A stretch of DNA of 64,000 nt, taken from NCBI RefSeq assembly GCF_019459225.1, contig NZ_JAIAZY010000006.1:62001-126000 (forward strand), read 5' to 3'. The notes beneath the pieces are model-generated. The model did no database searches and was not told the origin of the DNA. It saw only the letters and a program-made list of their open reading frames with translations. This document shows, in pieces, positions 17,168 through 26,240 of the stretch. Positions within the stretch are counted from its first letter, which is position 1. Every line of letters starts with the position of its first letter. The stretch is from Bacillus sp. IITD106 (GTDB lineage Bacteria > Bacillota > Bacilli > Bacillales > Bacillaceae_C). Both the position numbers and the translations under genes were made by a program.

Positions 17168-17248
17168 AATAAACCTCTCTTTATCACTTCTATCCAAATT
17201 ACCATATTAACAATCACCCTCAAATTAAACAATACAAGCCCCTTCTTT

Positions 17249-17274
17249 GTTTTTCAAAATAATTATTCGGGAAT
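17249..17274 (+). promoter_or_regulatory. Sigma-B-type promoter candidate
   Basis: GTTTTT, 14-nt spacer, GGGAAT resembles the general-stress sigma-B pattern (GTTTAA-N12-15-GGGTAT). It lies 29 nt before the phospholipase-D-like start, a suitable distance. Confidence 0.35.
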
Positions 17275-17302
17275 AGCACAAATACTAGAGAGGGGAAGTT
17301 TA

Positions 17303-18736
17303 ATGCCGAAAAAGGTAAAAAAAGGAATTCTAATAACAGGCCTTCTATTATTCTTAAGTTTTTATATAGGAACGATCTATTATCAGGAGAATAAGCCTTT
17401 GCCAAAAGGTGTCTCTTATGAAGGAGATATCCATTATTTACAAGAGGATCAAGTGCAATTTTTATATGACTTAACATATAAAAATGGGAAAAAGACGAAA
17501 CATGAACAAGTAATTTTTGATACCGTTTTTCAAGCGATTGATGAGGCTGAAAAGTTTGTCATAATGGACTTTTTCTTATTCAATGATTATTACGATCAAA
17601 GCTTGGATTTTCCTCCATTAAGCTCTTCATTAATGAATAAACTAATTGAAAAAAAGAAACGTAATCCCAATATTGAAATGGTATTAATCACGGATGAAAT
17701 TAATACTTCATATGGTTCCCATAAAAATGAGGAGTTTGAAAAGCTAAAGTCACATGGAATAACTGTTTTGATGACAGATGTCGATCCGCTTCGGGATTCC
17801 AATCCTTTATATTCAGCGATATGGCGGATGTTTTTCCAATGGTTTGGTCAAGAAGGAAAAGGAACTCTTCCTAACGTGATGGCAGATCAAGCTCCGGATA
17901 TGACACTTCGCTCCTATCTTAAATTACTTAATGTCAAAGCCAATCATCGGAAAACCGTTGCAACAGATAAAAAAGCATTTATATTATCCGGAAATCCCCA
18001 TGATGCAAGTGCTTACCACTCCAATATTGGATTTGAGTTGGAAGGTCCGATTATTGAAGATGTGTTAAAGTCCGAGCAAGCGGCAGCTGATTTAGCTGGT
18101 GGATATGTTTTGCCTACTTATAAAGGTGAGAGTGAAGCTGGAGATGTCGCAGCTCAGCTTTTAACGGAAGGAAAAGTAGCAAAAAAGGTAATTCAATCAC
18201 TTAAAAAAGCAAAAAAAGGCGATCAAATTTGGATGGCGATGTTTTATCTAGCAGAACGGGACGTTTTAGAGGAATTACTGGCTGCGAGTGAGCGCGGTGT
18301 CAAAATCAACTTAATTTTAGACCCGAATGAAAATGCATTCGGCTCTAAAAAATCTGGACTGCCGAATCGTCCTGTGGCTCAAGAATTACATGAAAAATCA
18401 GAAGGGAAGATCCAAATACGTTGGTATAACACGGGACAAGAGCAGTATCACCCTAAGCTGCTTTATATAAAGAAAAAAGACAGCATCATTATAATCGGCG
18501 GCTCCACAAATTTTACCCAACGAAATATGGATGATTATAACTTGGAAACGAATGTGAAGATTGAAGCAAAAGCCGACTCGAATCTTGCCAATGAGATGGA
18601 CGATTACTTTATTCGCCAATGGAATAATAGAGATGGTGAGTTTACACTAGATTTTGAGAAGTATCAAAGTTCATTTACCACTATGCAAAGGGCAGTTTAT
18701 ATAGCTCAAAAGTTATTATATTTCACAACCTATTAG
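17303..18736 (+). CDS. Membrane-anchored phospholipase-D-like protein
   Basis: 477 aa with one N-terminal membrane helix (residues 8-26). Two PLD half-sites are seen: H215-R-K217 with D222 (NHRKTVATDKKAFILSGN), complete, and H383-P-K385 (YHPKLLYIKKKDSIIIIGGS), where the expected Asp is Lys390. The GGSTNFTQRN and GNPHDASAYH stretches are the usual serine/asparagine partners. The family includes cardiolipin synthases and the YwjE/YwiE group, but only one anchor helix and a changed second motif make cardiolipin synthesis uncertain. GAGGGGAAG precedes the ATG. Confidence 0.75.
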   Translation: MPKKVKKGILITGLLLFLSFYIGTIYYQENKPLPKGVSYEGDIHYLQEDQVQFLYDLTYKNGKKTKHEQVIFDTVFQAIDEAEKFVIMDFFLFNDYYDQSLDFPPLSSSLMNKLIEKKKRNPNIEMVLITDEINTSYGSHKNEEFEKLKSHGITVLMTDVDPLRDSNPLYSAIWRMFFQWFGQEGKGTLPNVMADQAPDMTLRSYLKLLNVKANHRKTVATDKKAFILSGNPHDASAYHSNIGFELEGPIIEDVLKSEQAAADLAGGYVLPTYKGESEAGDVAAQLLTEGKVAKKVIQSLKKAKKGDQIWMAMFYLAERDVLEELLAASERGVKINLILDPNENAFGSKKSGLPNRPVAQELHEKSEGKIQIRWYNTGQEQYHPKLLYIKKKDSIIIIGGSTNFTQRNMDDYNLETNVKIEAKADSNLANEMDDYFIRQWNNRDGEFTLDFEKYQSSFTTMQRAVYIAQKLLYFTTY

Positions 18737-18760
18737 GCGGTGTTATAGTAACACCGCCTA
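18734..18760 (+). terminator. Perfect hairpin overlapping a stop codon, between convergent genes
   Basis: TAGGCGGTGTTA-TAG-TAACACCGCCTA, a 12-bp perfect stem that starts within the stop codon of the PLD-like gene. There is no T-run, so it may act as an mRNA 3' end stabiliser rather than an intrinsic terminator. The MATE gene on the other strand ends 15 nt away. Confidence 0.5.
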
Positions 18761-18774
18761 CATAACTACCTATA

Positions 18775-20130
18775 TCAAGACTTCGCCGCTTCCAATTTTT
18801 CTGCTTTCTGTTCCCATATTCTCGATCGCCATCGTCTCATTAAAATAATTCCCCTCACCCATTCATCCACAATAAAACCAATCCAAACGCCAATTAACCC
18901 CCATCCTAAATAAATTCCGAGTATATAAGCAATTGGAACACTAATGAACCACATCCCTAGAATCGCTATCAATACGGGAAAATTCACGTCCCCAGCAGCT
19001 TTTAGCGAATTATTGAATACGAGATTAAAAGCACGACCTGGCTCCAGTAATAAAGTTAATAGAATGATAGTGGATCCAAGTAAAATGATGTCTGGACTGT
19101 TGGTAAAGATTTTAAGAAGAGGCTTCGAAAACAGAAAAAATATCCCCGCTACACAAAACGCTACTAAAGCAGCTATTTTATAAATGTGCATGCTTTGCAC
19201 GTAAGCGGCATCATTTTTCCTCGCACCAAGTTTACGGGAAATAAGAATTAACGTTCCTTGGCCAAGAGCCCCTGAGAACATCGTGATAAAGGCTCTTAAA
19301 TTGGTTGTATATACATTAGTCGTTAATGCTGTGGTCCCAATCAAGGCAATAAAAATAGTAATAACAACCATTTGTAAGTTCCATGCGATGGAGTCAACTG
19401 ATGAAGGAATTCCAATCTTAAGGAGATTTTTAACGTGATGTTTTGGAAAACGGAATAGTTTCGATAATGGAATAGACTCGCCAATCCATTTTTTCAAAAT
19501 GACGAAAAGGGCAATAGTTCCAATAAAACGACTTGCAACTGTTGCAATTGCTACCCCTTTAACGCCTAGAATAGGAATGCCAAAAGGTCCGAAAATAAAT
19601 AAATAGTTTCCGATAATATTGAGGATATTGGCTCCCGTCATGACGTACATGACTTGTTTTGTAAGCCCGTGTCCTTTAATGACTGCCGATACTGTTAACA
19701 TCAATGATTGGATGAACGTGAAACCACCGATAATGACCATATAGATGGTTGCATCTTTCATCAGTTCAGCAGGCAACCCCATAATTCGTAAAAGATCCGA
19801 AGCAAATAGGACTAAAGCCAGACCTATTAATAAACCAAACAAGAAATTTAGAGAAATGGAAACTCGAGTAACTTCCGATGCACTATGCTTATCTTTTGCC
19901 CCTACATATCTTGAGACCAATATTGTCGTCCCTATCGTCACCATACTACAAAGCATAACGGTCATCGCGAGGATTTGATCCGAAAAACCAACAGCTGCTA
20001 CGGCGTTATCCGAATAATGGCTGAGCATAAATGTATCGGCCATTCCCATTAGCCTCAACATCAGGATTTCGATTAAAATCGGCCAAGCAAGTGCAAATAA
20101 AGCGAGTGTCTGAGCCTTTTTACTTTCCAT
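18775..20130 (-). CDS. MATE-family efflux transporter
   Basis: About 451 aa, 12 membrane helices in two similar halves, a cation-coupled drug or metabolite exporter. Typical sites: ALAWPILIEILMLRLMGMAD at the start, MVTIGTTILVSRYVGAKDK, and in the second half GIPSSVDSIAWNLQMVVITI and GQGTLILISRKLGARK. Substrate unknown. Start is placed at the ATG of MESKKAQTLA, which has GAGGAGG 5-6 nt upstream; a frame continues 12 codons further. Single gene. Confidence 0.85.
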   Translation of the reverse strand: MESKKAQTLALFALAWPILIEILMLRLMGMADTFMLSHYSDNAVAAVGFSDQILAMTVMLCSMVTIGTTILVSRYVGAKDKHSASEVTRVSISLNFLFGLLIGLALVLFASDLLRIMGLPAELMKDATIYMVIIGGFTFIQSLMLTVSAVIKGHGLTKQVMYVMTGANILNIIGNYLFIFGPFGIPILGVKGVAIATVASRFIGTIALFVILKKWIGESIPLSKLFRFPKHHVKNLLKIGIPSSVDSIAWNLQMVVITIFIALIGTTALTTNVYTTNLRAFITMFSGALGQGTLILISRKLGARKNDAAYVQSMHIYKIAALVAFCVAGIFFLFSKPLLKIFTNSPDIILLGSTIILLTLLLEPGRAFNLVFNNSLKAAGDVNFPVLIAILGMWFISVPIAYILGIYLGWGLIGVWIGFIVDEWVRGIILMRRWRSRIWEQKAEKLEAAKS

Positions 20131-20229
20131 AAAATCCTCCTCTGTTGTCCATCCATTTTTTAACACGTGCTCTCATTTTAATCGTCTTTTTTTTATAAAA
20201 ACAGTCTGAAAATTTTTTTATTTATGTGC

Positions 20230-20288
20230 TATACTTAACTTAGGATAAAAAAACGAGCGAGCATGCCTTTTACGGAGGACTGCTCGCT
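20230..20288 (+). promoter_or_regulatory. Extended -10 box and hairpin upstream of the Rpn-like gene
   Basis: TGTGCTATACT (TATACT 20230-20235) is followed within 20 nt by an AGCGAGCA/TGCTCGCT hairpin (20256-20288) ending CTTTTAATG. A short transcript ending here, or attenuation ahead of the gene at 20381, would both fit. On the minus strand the same hairpin has a longer T-run (CGTTTTTTTATCC). Confidence 0.35.
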
Positions 20289-20380
20289 TTTAATGTATAA
20301 GAAGTTCTACTGAACAATGCGAACTATGTAGTGATAAGAAAATATAGCTGGTGATGGAACAAGAATTTGGAGGAGATACT

Positions 20381-21271
20381 TTGACACAAGAACGTATGGA
20401 AGTACACCACAATACTATGGACATTGTTCAAAGGCTGATGGCAGAAAAAATGAGAGGACAATATCCATTAAAAGCCCTTGATTTTCAAACTGCCAAAGTA
20501 AAGGAAGTATTATCCACTGACTTGCCGTATGTAAAAACAAAAGATGACAAAGCGGATACCTTATACCTATTGGAAGATGATACTTTTTTGCATGTGGAAT
20601 ATCAGACAAGCGTTAAAAAACATGATACTTTTCGATTTGCCGGTTATGTAATGGATTTGTATAATAAGTATAAGGATGATAAACGCATTTCAAGGTTTTC
20701 ATTTCAGAGTGTTGTAATCTTTGCACCTAATATTAAAAGAACATCTGTCAATACTGTATTTGATATCGGCGCAATCCATTATAATTACTTTCCATTATTT
20801 TTAAATGAAGTCCAGAAGAAAGAAGAATATATAGAAATTATTAATAAGATTCGCAAAAATCCTGAAACCCGATTGACGGACGAAGAAAAAATGCTTATTC
20901 TGTATCGACCCCTTTTTAATAATGGTAATGTAGCCATTGAAAAAGATGCTTTGCTTGTTGTTAGGGATATTCAAGAAATAAGTGATGAATCCGAAAAAGC
21001 GATGTTAACAGGTACTCTTTTCGCTCTTGTAAGGAAGTATTTGAGTAGAGAAGGTCAAGAAAAGATATGGGAGGCGATTAAAGAGATGGATATTGTACAA
21101 GAAAGAATAGAACAGTTATATCAAGAACGTCGTAAGGAGCTTCTAAAAGAACTATTGATCGATGCCATAAAAGATGGAGACTCAGAGAAATCCATTCAAC
21201 GTTTAATAAAAAAAGGAAACTTTAATAAATCTGAAGTTGAAGAGATTTATCGAGAAGTAGAAAATAGTTAA
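20381..21271 (+). CDS. Rpn-family PD-(D/E)XK nuclease / putative transposase
   Basis: 296 aa from a TTG start, chosen because GGAGG (20369-20373) is 7 nt upstream; GTG/ATG codons at 20351 lack a site. The core motif is D59 (KADTLYLLEDD) and HVEYQT with E73 and Q75, the D...ExQ form of the PD-(D/E)XK fold found in Rpn recombination-promoting nucleases. The C-terminal helices (about 240-296) end GDSEKSIQRLIKKGNFNKSE, typical of the family. In E. coli RpnA promotes RecA-independent recombination and is toxic; the role in bacilli is unknown. No transposon ends are visible. Confidence 0.78.
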   Translation: MTQERMEVHHNTMDIVQRLMAEKMRGQYPLKALDFQTAKVKEVLSTDLPYVKTKDDKADTLYLLEDDTFLHVEYQTSVKKHDTFRFAGYVMDLYNKYKDDKRISRFSFQSVVIFAPNIKRTSVNTVFDIGAIHYNYFPLFLNEVQKKEEYIEIINKIRKNPETRLTDEEKMLILYRPLFNNGNVAIEKDALLVVRDIQEISDESEKAMLTGTLFALVRKYLSREGQEKIWEAIKEMDIVQERIEQLYQERRKELLKELLIDAIKDGDSEKSIQRLIKKGNFNKSEVEEIYREVENS

Positions 21272-21302
21272 ACATGACTTATGCTTCTCGTTAATTTTAA
21301 AG

Positions 21303-21347
21303 AAAGGATACGAAATCGCGTGCGATTTCGCATCCTTTTTATTTTTC
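21303..21347 (+). terminator. Strong bidirectional terminator
   Basis: AAAGGATACGAAATCGC pairs with GCGATTTCGCATCCTTT (one mismatch), followed by TTTATTTTTC on the plus strand and a run on the other. It separates the Rpn-like gene from tldE. Confidence 0.85.
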
Positions 21348-21361
21348 ATATGTGTATGTTC

Positions 21362-22705
21362 TTAATCTACCGTCACAGACAATTCCTTCAACAGCAAGGA
21401 AGGCGAACCAATCCCGCTCGACGATACATATAGATCTGTTCCAATTTCTTGTATATTTTTAAGCAGTTCGAAAAAGTTTCCGGCAATCGTCATTTGTTTT
21501 ACTGGTGTTTCGACTTTCCCATCCTTTACGTAAAAACCGTTGGCCGCAACGGAGAAATCTCCTGATACCGTATCAGCTCCAGAATGCAAGCCAGAAAGCT
21601 TTGTTACAATAACCCCTTCTTTTTGGGATTCTATCAATTCGTCGTAAGCTTTTTCTCCTGGCTGAATATAAAAATTTGATGGTGCGATTACAAGAGTCCC
21701 TTTATAGGAAGCCTTATAGGCATGCCCCGTTGTTTCCACTCCCGCCTTTTTCGCTGTTTTCTGATTGTGAAGAAGCGTGTTCAATGTCCCATTTTCAACA
21801 ACCGTGCATAATTTTGAAGCAACACCTTCTCCATCAAAATTACGACTTGCAAAACCTTCTTCATAAAATGGATCATCCACGATGGTCACAGTTTCAGCTG
21901 CAATTTTTTCTCCTTCTTTATCTTTTAACAAAGAACGGCCTTTTTGGGCAACTTCTGCTGAAAAGATAGAAGTAAAAGTATCAAGAAGGTCTGCCGCCGC
22001 ATCTTTGCGTAAGATTATTGGATACTTTCTACTTGGAATCGATTGTTCTCCTAAATACGAAAGTGCTTCTTCTGCAGCCTCTTTAACAATTTCATCGACA
22101 TTTAACTTGGAAAAATCTTTCGTAATCTTTACCGTAAACCCACTTTTCGTTTCGTCGCCTTGTTTTACGACAACGGACAAAACGACACCAAGAAAGTTCA
22201 TACGATCGTGAAGCACTAACCCTTTGCTGTTCGCAAGCAGCCTCTCTTTTGATTGCTCTATCAGCTTACAATAATTAAGGGATGCGATCCGTGGATCGTA
22301 GCCGGAAATTTTACGCTCTACTTCCTTTAATAAGTCTATTTTTTCAGGAATCGAGACCTCATCAAGGCTTTCTGAATAAAAATTTCTTTCTTCATATTCA
22401 TCGCTGCCTGCGAAAATATCATCCTGCTCTTCTTCTTCAATGATTTCTGCATTTGCTTTTGCTCTTTCAAGTAAAAAAGAAATGGATTCGTGGTCAAATT
22501 TTTCCGTATAGGCGTAACCCATTTTCCCGTTGATTATTCCTCTAAAGGATAAACCTCCATCTTCAGCTGTTTCATAATGATCCAATTCACCTTTATATAC
22601 ATCACAAGCAAAGCGCTTTGATTTTTCATAATAAATTTCCATGTCCTCAAAACCATGTGCAAGCCCATTTCCCAATAACATTTCTTGGAATTTTTCAATC
22701 TTCAT
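21362..22705 (-). CDS. pmbA: TldE/PmbA metalloprotease subunit
   Basis: 447 aa, the TldE (PmbA) partner of the TldD/TldE heterodimeric protease. It lacks the HExxxH zinc motif of TldD, as expected, and shows the family C-terminus SGLHSGADTVSGDFSVAANG followed by FFELLKNIQEIGTDLYVSSS. In enterobacteria the pair trims microcin B17 and degrades CcdA. It starts 3 nt after the tldD stop, with its ribosome site inside the tldD end (AAGGGAGAG), so they are translationally linked. No bacteriocin or RiPP gene is next to the pair. Confidence 0.88.
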   Translation of the reverse strand: MKIEKFQEMLLGNGLAHGFEDMEIYYEKSKRFACDVYKGELDHYETAEDGGLSFRGIINGKMGYAYTEKFDHESISFLLERAKANAEIIEEEEQDDIFAGSDEYEERNFYSESLDEVSIPEKIDLLKEVERKISGYDPRIASLNYCKLIEQSKERLLANSKGLVLHDRMNFLGVVLSVVVKQGDETKSGFTVKITKDFSKLNVDEIVKEAAEEALSYLGEQSIPSRKYPIILRKDAAADLLDTFTSIFSAEVAQKGRSLLKDKEGEKIAAETVTIVDDPFYEEGFASRNFDGEGVASKLCTVVENGTLNTLLHNQKTAKKAGVETTGHAYKASYKGTLVIAPSNFYIQPGEKAYDELIESQKEGVIVTKLSGLHSGADTVSGDFSVAANGFYVKDGKVETPVKQMTIAGNFFELLKNIQEIGTDLYVSSSGIGSPSLLLKELSVTVD

Positions 22706-22708
22706 GAT

Positions 22709-24097
22709 TTACTCTCCCTTCGTTCCACCAACGGTTATTTCACTAACACGTATCATTGGCTGGCCAACATTTACCGGAAGACTGCCACTCACAGATCCGC
22801 ACATTCCCGCTCCATGAGCCAAATTATTTCCAACCATATCAACAAGCTGAAGAGTTTTTGGTCCATTCCCGATAAGTGTAGCTCCTTTTACAGGCGCTCC
22901 GATTTTTCCGTTTTCAACCATATACGCTTCCATAATAGCGAAATTATAATCTCCTGTTGCCGTATTAACTTGTCCGCCGCCCATATATTTCGCGTAAAGA
23001 CCGCGCTCTGTAGAAGCGATAATTTCTTCTGGAGTTGATTTCCCTGGCGCGATAAATGTATTAGTCATTCTGGATGTTGGATTAAATCGATAAGATTCGC
23101 GTCTGCTGGACCCTGTAGCTTCCATGCCCATCCGGCGCCCGTTGAACTTATCAATCAAGTAACCTTTTAAAATACCATTTTCGATCAGAACATTTTTACG
23201 AGTTTTCTCACCTTCATCATCAATATTAAGAGAACCCCACTCATTAGCAAGTGTTCCATCATCGATGTAGGTGACAATATCAGGTGCCACTTTCTCGCCA
23301 ATTCGATTCGCAAAAACAGAATTATTTTTCGCGACAGACGTAGCTTCTAACCCATGCCCGCAAGCTTCATGAAAAATAACTCCACCAAATTCATTGTCGA
23401 TAATGACAGGAAATTTTCCACTTGGACATTCTTCAGCATGAAGCATCGTCACAGCAATACGTGCCGCTTCACTTGCATAATGCTCTAAATTTAGGGTTTC
23501 AAAAAACTCAAACCCTTTATATGCTCCTGGTCCGTAGAAGCCGGGCTGCATTTGCGTCCCATCAGAGGCAATCGCTTGAATAGCTAAACGACTTCTTACC
23601 CGTTTATCCTCTACGAATTTTCCTTCCGAGTTTGCAATTAATACATTTTGTTCATGGTCAAGTAAAGTAACGGTTGCTTGCGCAATACTAGAGTGATAAT
23701 TTTTGGAAATGTCATATGCTTTTTTCATGACTGCTACTTTGCGAGCATTTTCAATCGTTTGAGGCATTTGAATGATTTTATGTATAGGTTCGATGATTTC
23801 CTGTTGAAGCGTAGTTGGAATATGTCTTACATCAGATTGAATAGCATGAGCTGCGTTTTTCGCTGCTTTTATAAGCCCTTCTTTTGAAAAGTCGGTCGTA
23901 TATGCATAAACACTTTGAAGGCTATTAAATACTCGGATACCCACACCTGCGTCCCGTCCGGAATTGCTCTTTTCTATTTTACCGTCTTGAAGAACTAAAG
24001 TATTTGAAAAGCGGTCCTCAGCAAACACTTCTGCAAAATCTCCACCTGTTGAAAGTGCCGCAGATATGACATCCTCTATTACTGATTTACTTAGCAT
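22709..24097 (-). CDS. tldD: TldD metalloprotease catalytic subunit
   Basis: About 462 aa. The zinc site H243-E244-A-C-G-H248 (IFHEACGHGLE) is intact, and the downstream DDEG and ATGDYNFAIMEAYMVENGKI regions are typical. It unfolds and cleaves peptide substrates together with TldE. The start is the ATG of MLSKSVIEDV with AAGGAGGG about 10 nt upstream; a frame extends 11 codons further. First gene of the tldD-pmbA operon. This pair is not universal in Bacillus (absent from B. subtilis as far as I recall), so a natural substrate here would be of interest. Confidence 0.9.
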   Translation of the reverse strand: MLSKSVIEDVISAALSTGGDFAEVFAEDRFSNTLVLQDGKIEKSNSGRDAGVGIRVFNSLQSVYAYTTDFSKEGLIKAAKNAAHAIQSDVRHIPTTLQQEIIEPIHKIIQMPQTIENARKVAVMKKAYDISKNYHSSIAQATVTLLDHEQNVLIANSEGKFVEDKRVRSRLAIQAIASDGTQMQPGFYGPGAYKGFEFFETLNLEHYASEAARIAVTMLHAEECPSGKFPVIIDNEFGGVIFHEACGHGLEATSVAKNNSVFANRIGEKVAPDIVTYIDDGTLANEWGSLNIDDEGEKTRKNVLIENGILKGYLIDKFNGRRMGMEATGSSRRESYRFNPTSRMTNTFIAPGKSTPEEIIASTERGLYAKYMGGGQVNTATGDYNFAIMEAYMVENGKIGAPVKGATLIGNGPKTLQLVDMVGNNLAHGAGMCGSVSGSLPVNVGQPMIRVSEITVGGTKGE

Positions 24098-24303
24098 AAA
24101 GCCTTTTCCCTCCTTACGGGTTTCAAACATTTATTAATAGTTTACTATATTATTGCGACTTTTTTGCAAATATGATAAAAAATCATTTTTAATCAATTTT
24201 TTAAACCTCCTTGCTCGCCCAATCTGGATTTTAAAAAGATTTGCGTTTTATGATTGGGGCCATCATTCAATCTTACTTGGAATAACGATTTTTGTAACCT
24301 ACC

Positions 24304-24336
24304 GTTCATCTGTTATTCATATAAGACTCCTATACT
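24304..24336 (+). promoter_or_regulatory. HssR-type direct repeat plus -10 box
   Basis: GTTCATCTG-TT-ATTCATATA (24304-24323) is an 11-nt-period direct repeat, each half matching 7 of 9 bases of the HssR half-site GTTCATATT. Exactly 7 nt follow before TATACT (24331-24336). The arrangement, including CC before the -10, is the same as at 29962-29994. There is no -35 hexamer, as expected for an activator-dependent promoter. Confidence 0.6.
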
Positions 24337-24357
24337 CATGATAAGGAGGAGATATGA

Positions 24358-24819
24358 ATGTTTAAATACTGGTTATTCTTGCACTTTGCAGGGGTCTCGA
24401 TTTGGACGGGTTCTCTTTTGGCTGTGACCATAATATTAATCATGATGAAAAAACATCTTGGTTCAAAAGAGTTGTCAACAATTGTGAAAAAGTTGACGAA
24501 GATTGTAAATACACTCGTTCATCCGAGTGCATTTTTCGTTTTACTAAGTGGTATTTTCATGATTATTGCGATGAATTTTGGAGATTCACCCAAACCATTC
24601 TATTTGGAGTTTATGGAACGGATCGGCGGAGTGACGGTTCTCTTCACGATTATTGCCGTAAGTATATTTGGGCGTAGAGTTGTAAAAAAATTCAACTTGC
24701 TTGAAAAAGAAGGCAGTGTCATCACGCATCCAAGGAGTATTAATACGTATATAACATCGATGCTACTTTCGGTTTTATTAGTTTTTGTGGTAATCTTTGT
24801 TGTCAGTTTCAGATTCTAA
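24358..24819 (+). CDS. Four-helix membrane protein, CopD/DUF2269-like
   Basis: 153 aa with four predicted membrane helices (about 5-28, 53-72, 87-108, 128-151). Conserved-looking histidines sit in helix 1 (FLHFAGVSIWTGSLLA) and at the start of helix 2 (LVHPSAFFVLLSGIFM), the layout of CopD/HemJ-type membrane proteins in which such His residues may bind heme or copper. Function is unproven. GGAGGAG sits 7 nt before this ATG; an ATG 3 nt upstream is out of frame. It is convergent with hssS and carries its own HssR-like repeat, which ties it to the heme-sensing block. Confidence 0.7.
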   Translation: MFKYWLFLHFAGVSIWTGSLLAVTIILIMMKKHLGSKELSTIVKKLTKIVNTLVHPSAFFVLLSGIFMIIAMNFGDSPKPFYLEFMERIGGVTVLFTIIAVSIFGRRVVKKFNLLEKEGSVITHPRSINTYITSMLLSVLLVFVVIFVVSFRF

Positions 24820-24821
24820 TT

Positions 24822-24861
24822 AAAAAAGCGAAGGACCCACTTGATGTCTTTCGCTTTTTAC
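24822..24861 (+). terminator. Bidirectional terminator between the CopD-like gene and hssS
   Basis: AAAAAGCGAAGGAC pairs with GTCTTTCGCTTTTT; T-runs on both strands. Confidence 0.85.
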
Positions 24862-24866
24862 ATGCA

Positions 24867-26240
24867 CTATCTTGGTAATCTCACCGTAAATTCTGTTCCT
24901 TTTCCAATTTCGCTTTCCACCATTATGGAACCCTCGTGAAGATCAATAATTTTCTTCACAACCGATAATCCAAGGCCGCTGCCGGATTTTGTTCGATTTC
25001 GGGATTTATCTCCCATATAAAAGCGATCAAATATTTGTGGCATTTCTTCTTCTGCTATTCCAATCCCCTTGTCACGCACGTTGACAATAATATCCTTATC
25101 TATTGTCGCGTTTACGTAAATGGCCCCATTTTCTTCGGTGAACTTAATACTATTCGTAAGCAAGTTCATCCATACTTGAAACAATAATTGTCTATCTCCC
25201 CGAATCACGAGTTCCGGCAAGTCCAACTCAATCCGCAAGTTTTTCCGGCTCCACTCCCATTCCGTAAGCAACACAACTTCTCTAATTTGCTCATCGAGAC
25301 GGAAAGCCTCTTTATTAACGGCCTTTACTTCTTTATCGAGAGAGGAAAGCATTAGCAATTGTTTACTAAGAGAGGATAAACGGCTTGTCTCTTTTTCGAT
25401 GATTTCTAGGTAACGGTCTGCTTCCTCCTCACTTATCACCTTCGAGCGAATCGCTTTCGAAAATCCTTGTATGGAGGTGAGCGGCGATTGAATTTCATGC
25501 GACACATTCGAAACAAATTCAAGGCGCATATCATCTAATTTTTTCAGTGATTTTGCCATCCGTTCAAAGTTCTTTGCTAATGCCCCGATTTCATCTGATC
25601 GCTGACTATCAAGTGTAATATCATAATTTCCACTTGCAACTTTTCTAGTAGCTTTCGTTAGTCTTTTAATTGGCCGGACGAGGAAAGTTGCGAAAACGAC
25701 AATCAAGACCATACTAATTAAAAAAGTTAGCCCTAATATTAAACTAAAAACAATTCGCATTTCGCCAAACTGCTTTTCGACATTTGGCCGGACAAACAGT
25801 GCTTCTGTCTCGCCTCCAACCTTAATTGGAACACCAATACTATTTTTTAAGTCATCCTTAAAAAATCCTGTTACAAATAGATTGCTTTTAAACGTGCTAA
25901 TTCCATGGTACGTTTGTCCATCCAACACTGATTGAATAATAGACTCATCTAAATCATATTGACGAAATGGATCTCCGAACTTCCTTCCATTCATATGTTG
26001 ATCAACTAAGTATAGTTGAAAATTCATATTCGCCACACTTGTTAAAAAATCATCAATCTCCATTTCGGCGGAGTTTTCATAAAGATAAACCATTTCATTT
26101 GCAATTTCTTTTATTTTTTCCTCGTTATATTCTTTAAGCTTTACATGGTAATAAATATTAGAAAATAAGAATGCAATGATGCCACTTACGAGTGCAACCA
26201 ACATAAACGTCAAAACGATCCGTACATACAGTGTTTTCAT
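24867..26240 (-). CDS. hssS: Heme-sensor-like histidine kinase (HssS type)
   Basis: 457 aa. Order: TM1 (about 7-29), extracytoplasmic sensor (30-163), TM2 (165-188), HAMP (about 188-242), HisKA with H248 (SNVSHEIQSPLTSI), then HATPase with NLLTNSIKFT, DKGIGI and GSGLGLS. The sensor matches staphylococcal HssS at memory level: LYVRI start, NIYYHVKLK after TM1, YHGI...LFVTGFF in the middle and the RPNVEKQFGEMR end. HssS senses heme-induced stress at the membrane. It overlaps the response regulator by 4 nt (ATGA). Last gene of the MMPL-ctaG-hssR-hssS unit. Confidence 0.8.
   Translation of the reverse strand: MKTLYVRIVLTFMLVALVSGIIAFLFSNIYYHVKLKEYNEEKIKEIANEMVYLYENSAEMEIDDFLTSVANMNFQLYLVDQHMNGRKFGDPFRQYDLDESIIQSVLDGQTYHGISTFKSNLFVTGFFKDDLKNSIGVPIKVGGETEALFVRPNVEKQFGEMRIVFSLILGLTFLISMVLIVVFATFLVRPIKRLTKATRKVASGNYDITLDSQRSDEIGALAKNFERMAKSLKKLDDMRLEFVSNVSHEIQSPLTSIQGFSKAIRSKVISEEEADRYLEIIEKETSRLSSLSKQLLMLSSLDKEVKAVNKEAFRLDEQIREVVLLTEWEWSRKNLRIELDLPELVIRGDRQLLFQVWMNLLTNSIKFTEENGAIYVNATIDKDIIVNVRDKGIGIAEEEMPQIFDRFYMGDKSRNRTKSGSGLGLSVVKKIIDLHEGSIMVESEIGKGTEFTVRLPR

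Noticed and set aside
20381-21271. Insertion sequence, because the product is sometimes called putative transposase
   Set aside because: No terminal inverted repeats or target duplications; Rpn proteins are usually not part of an IS.
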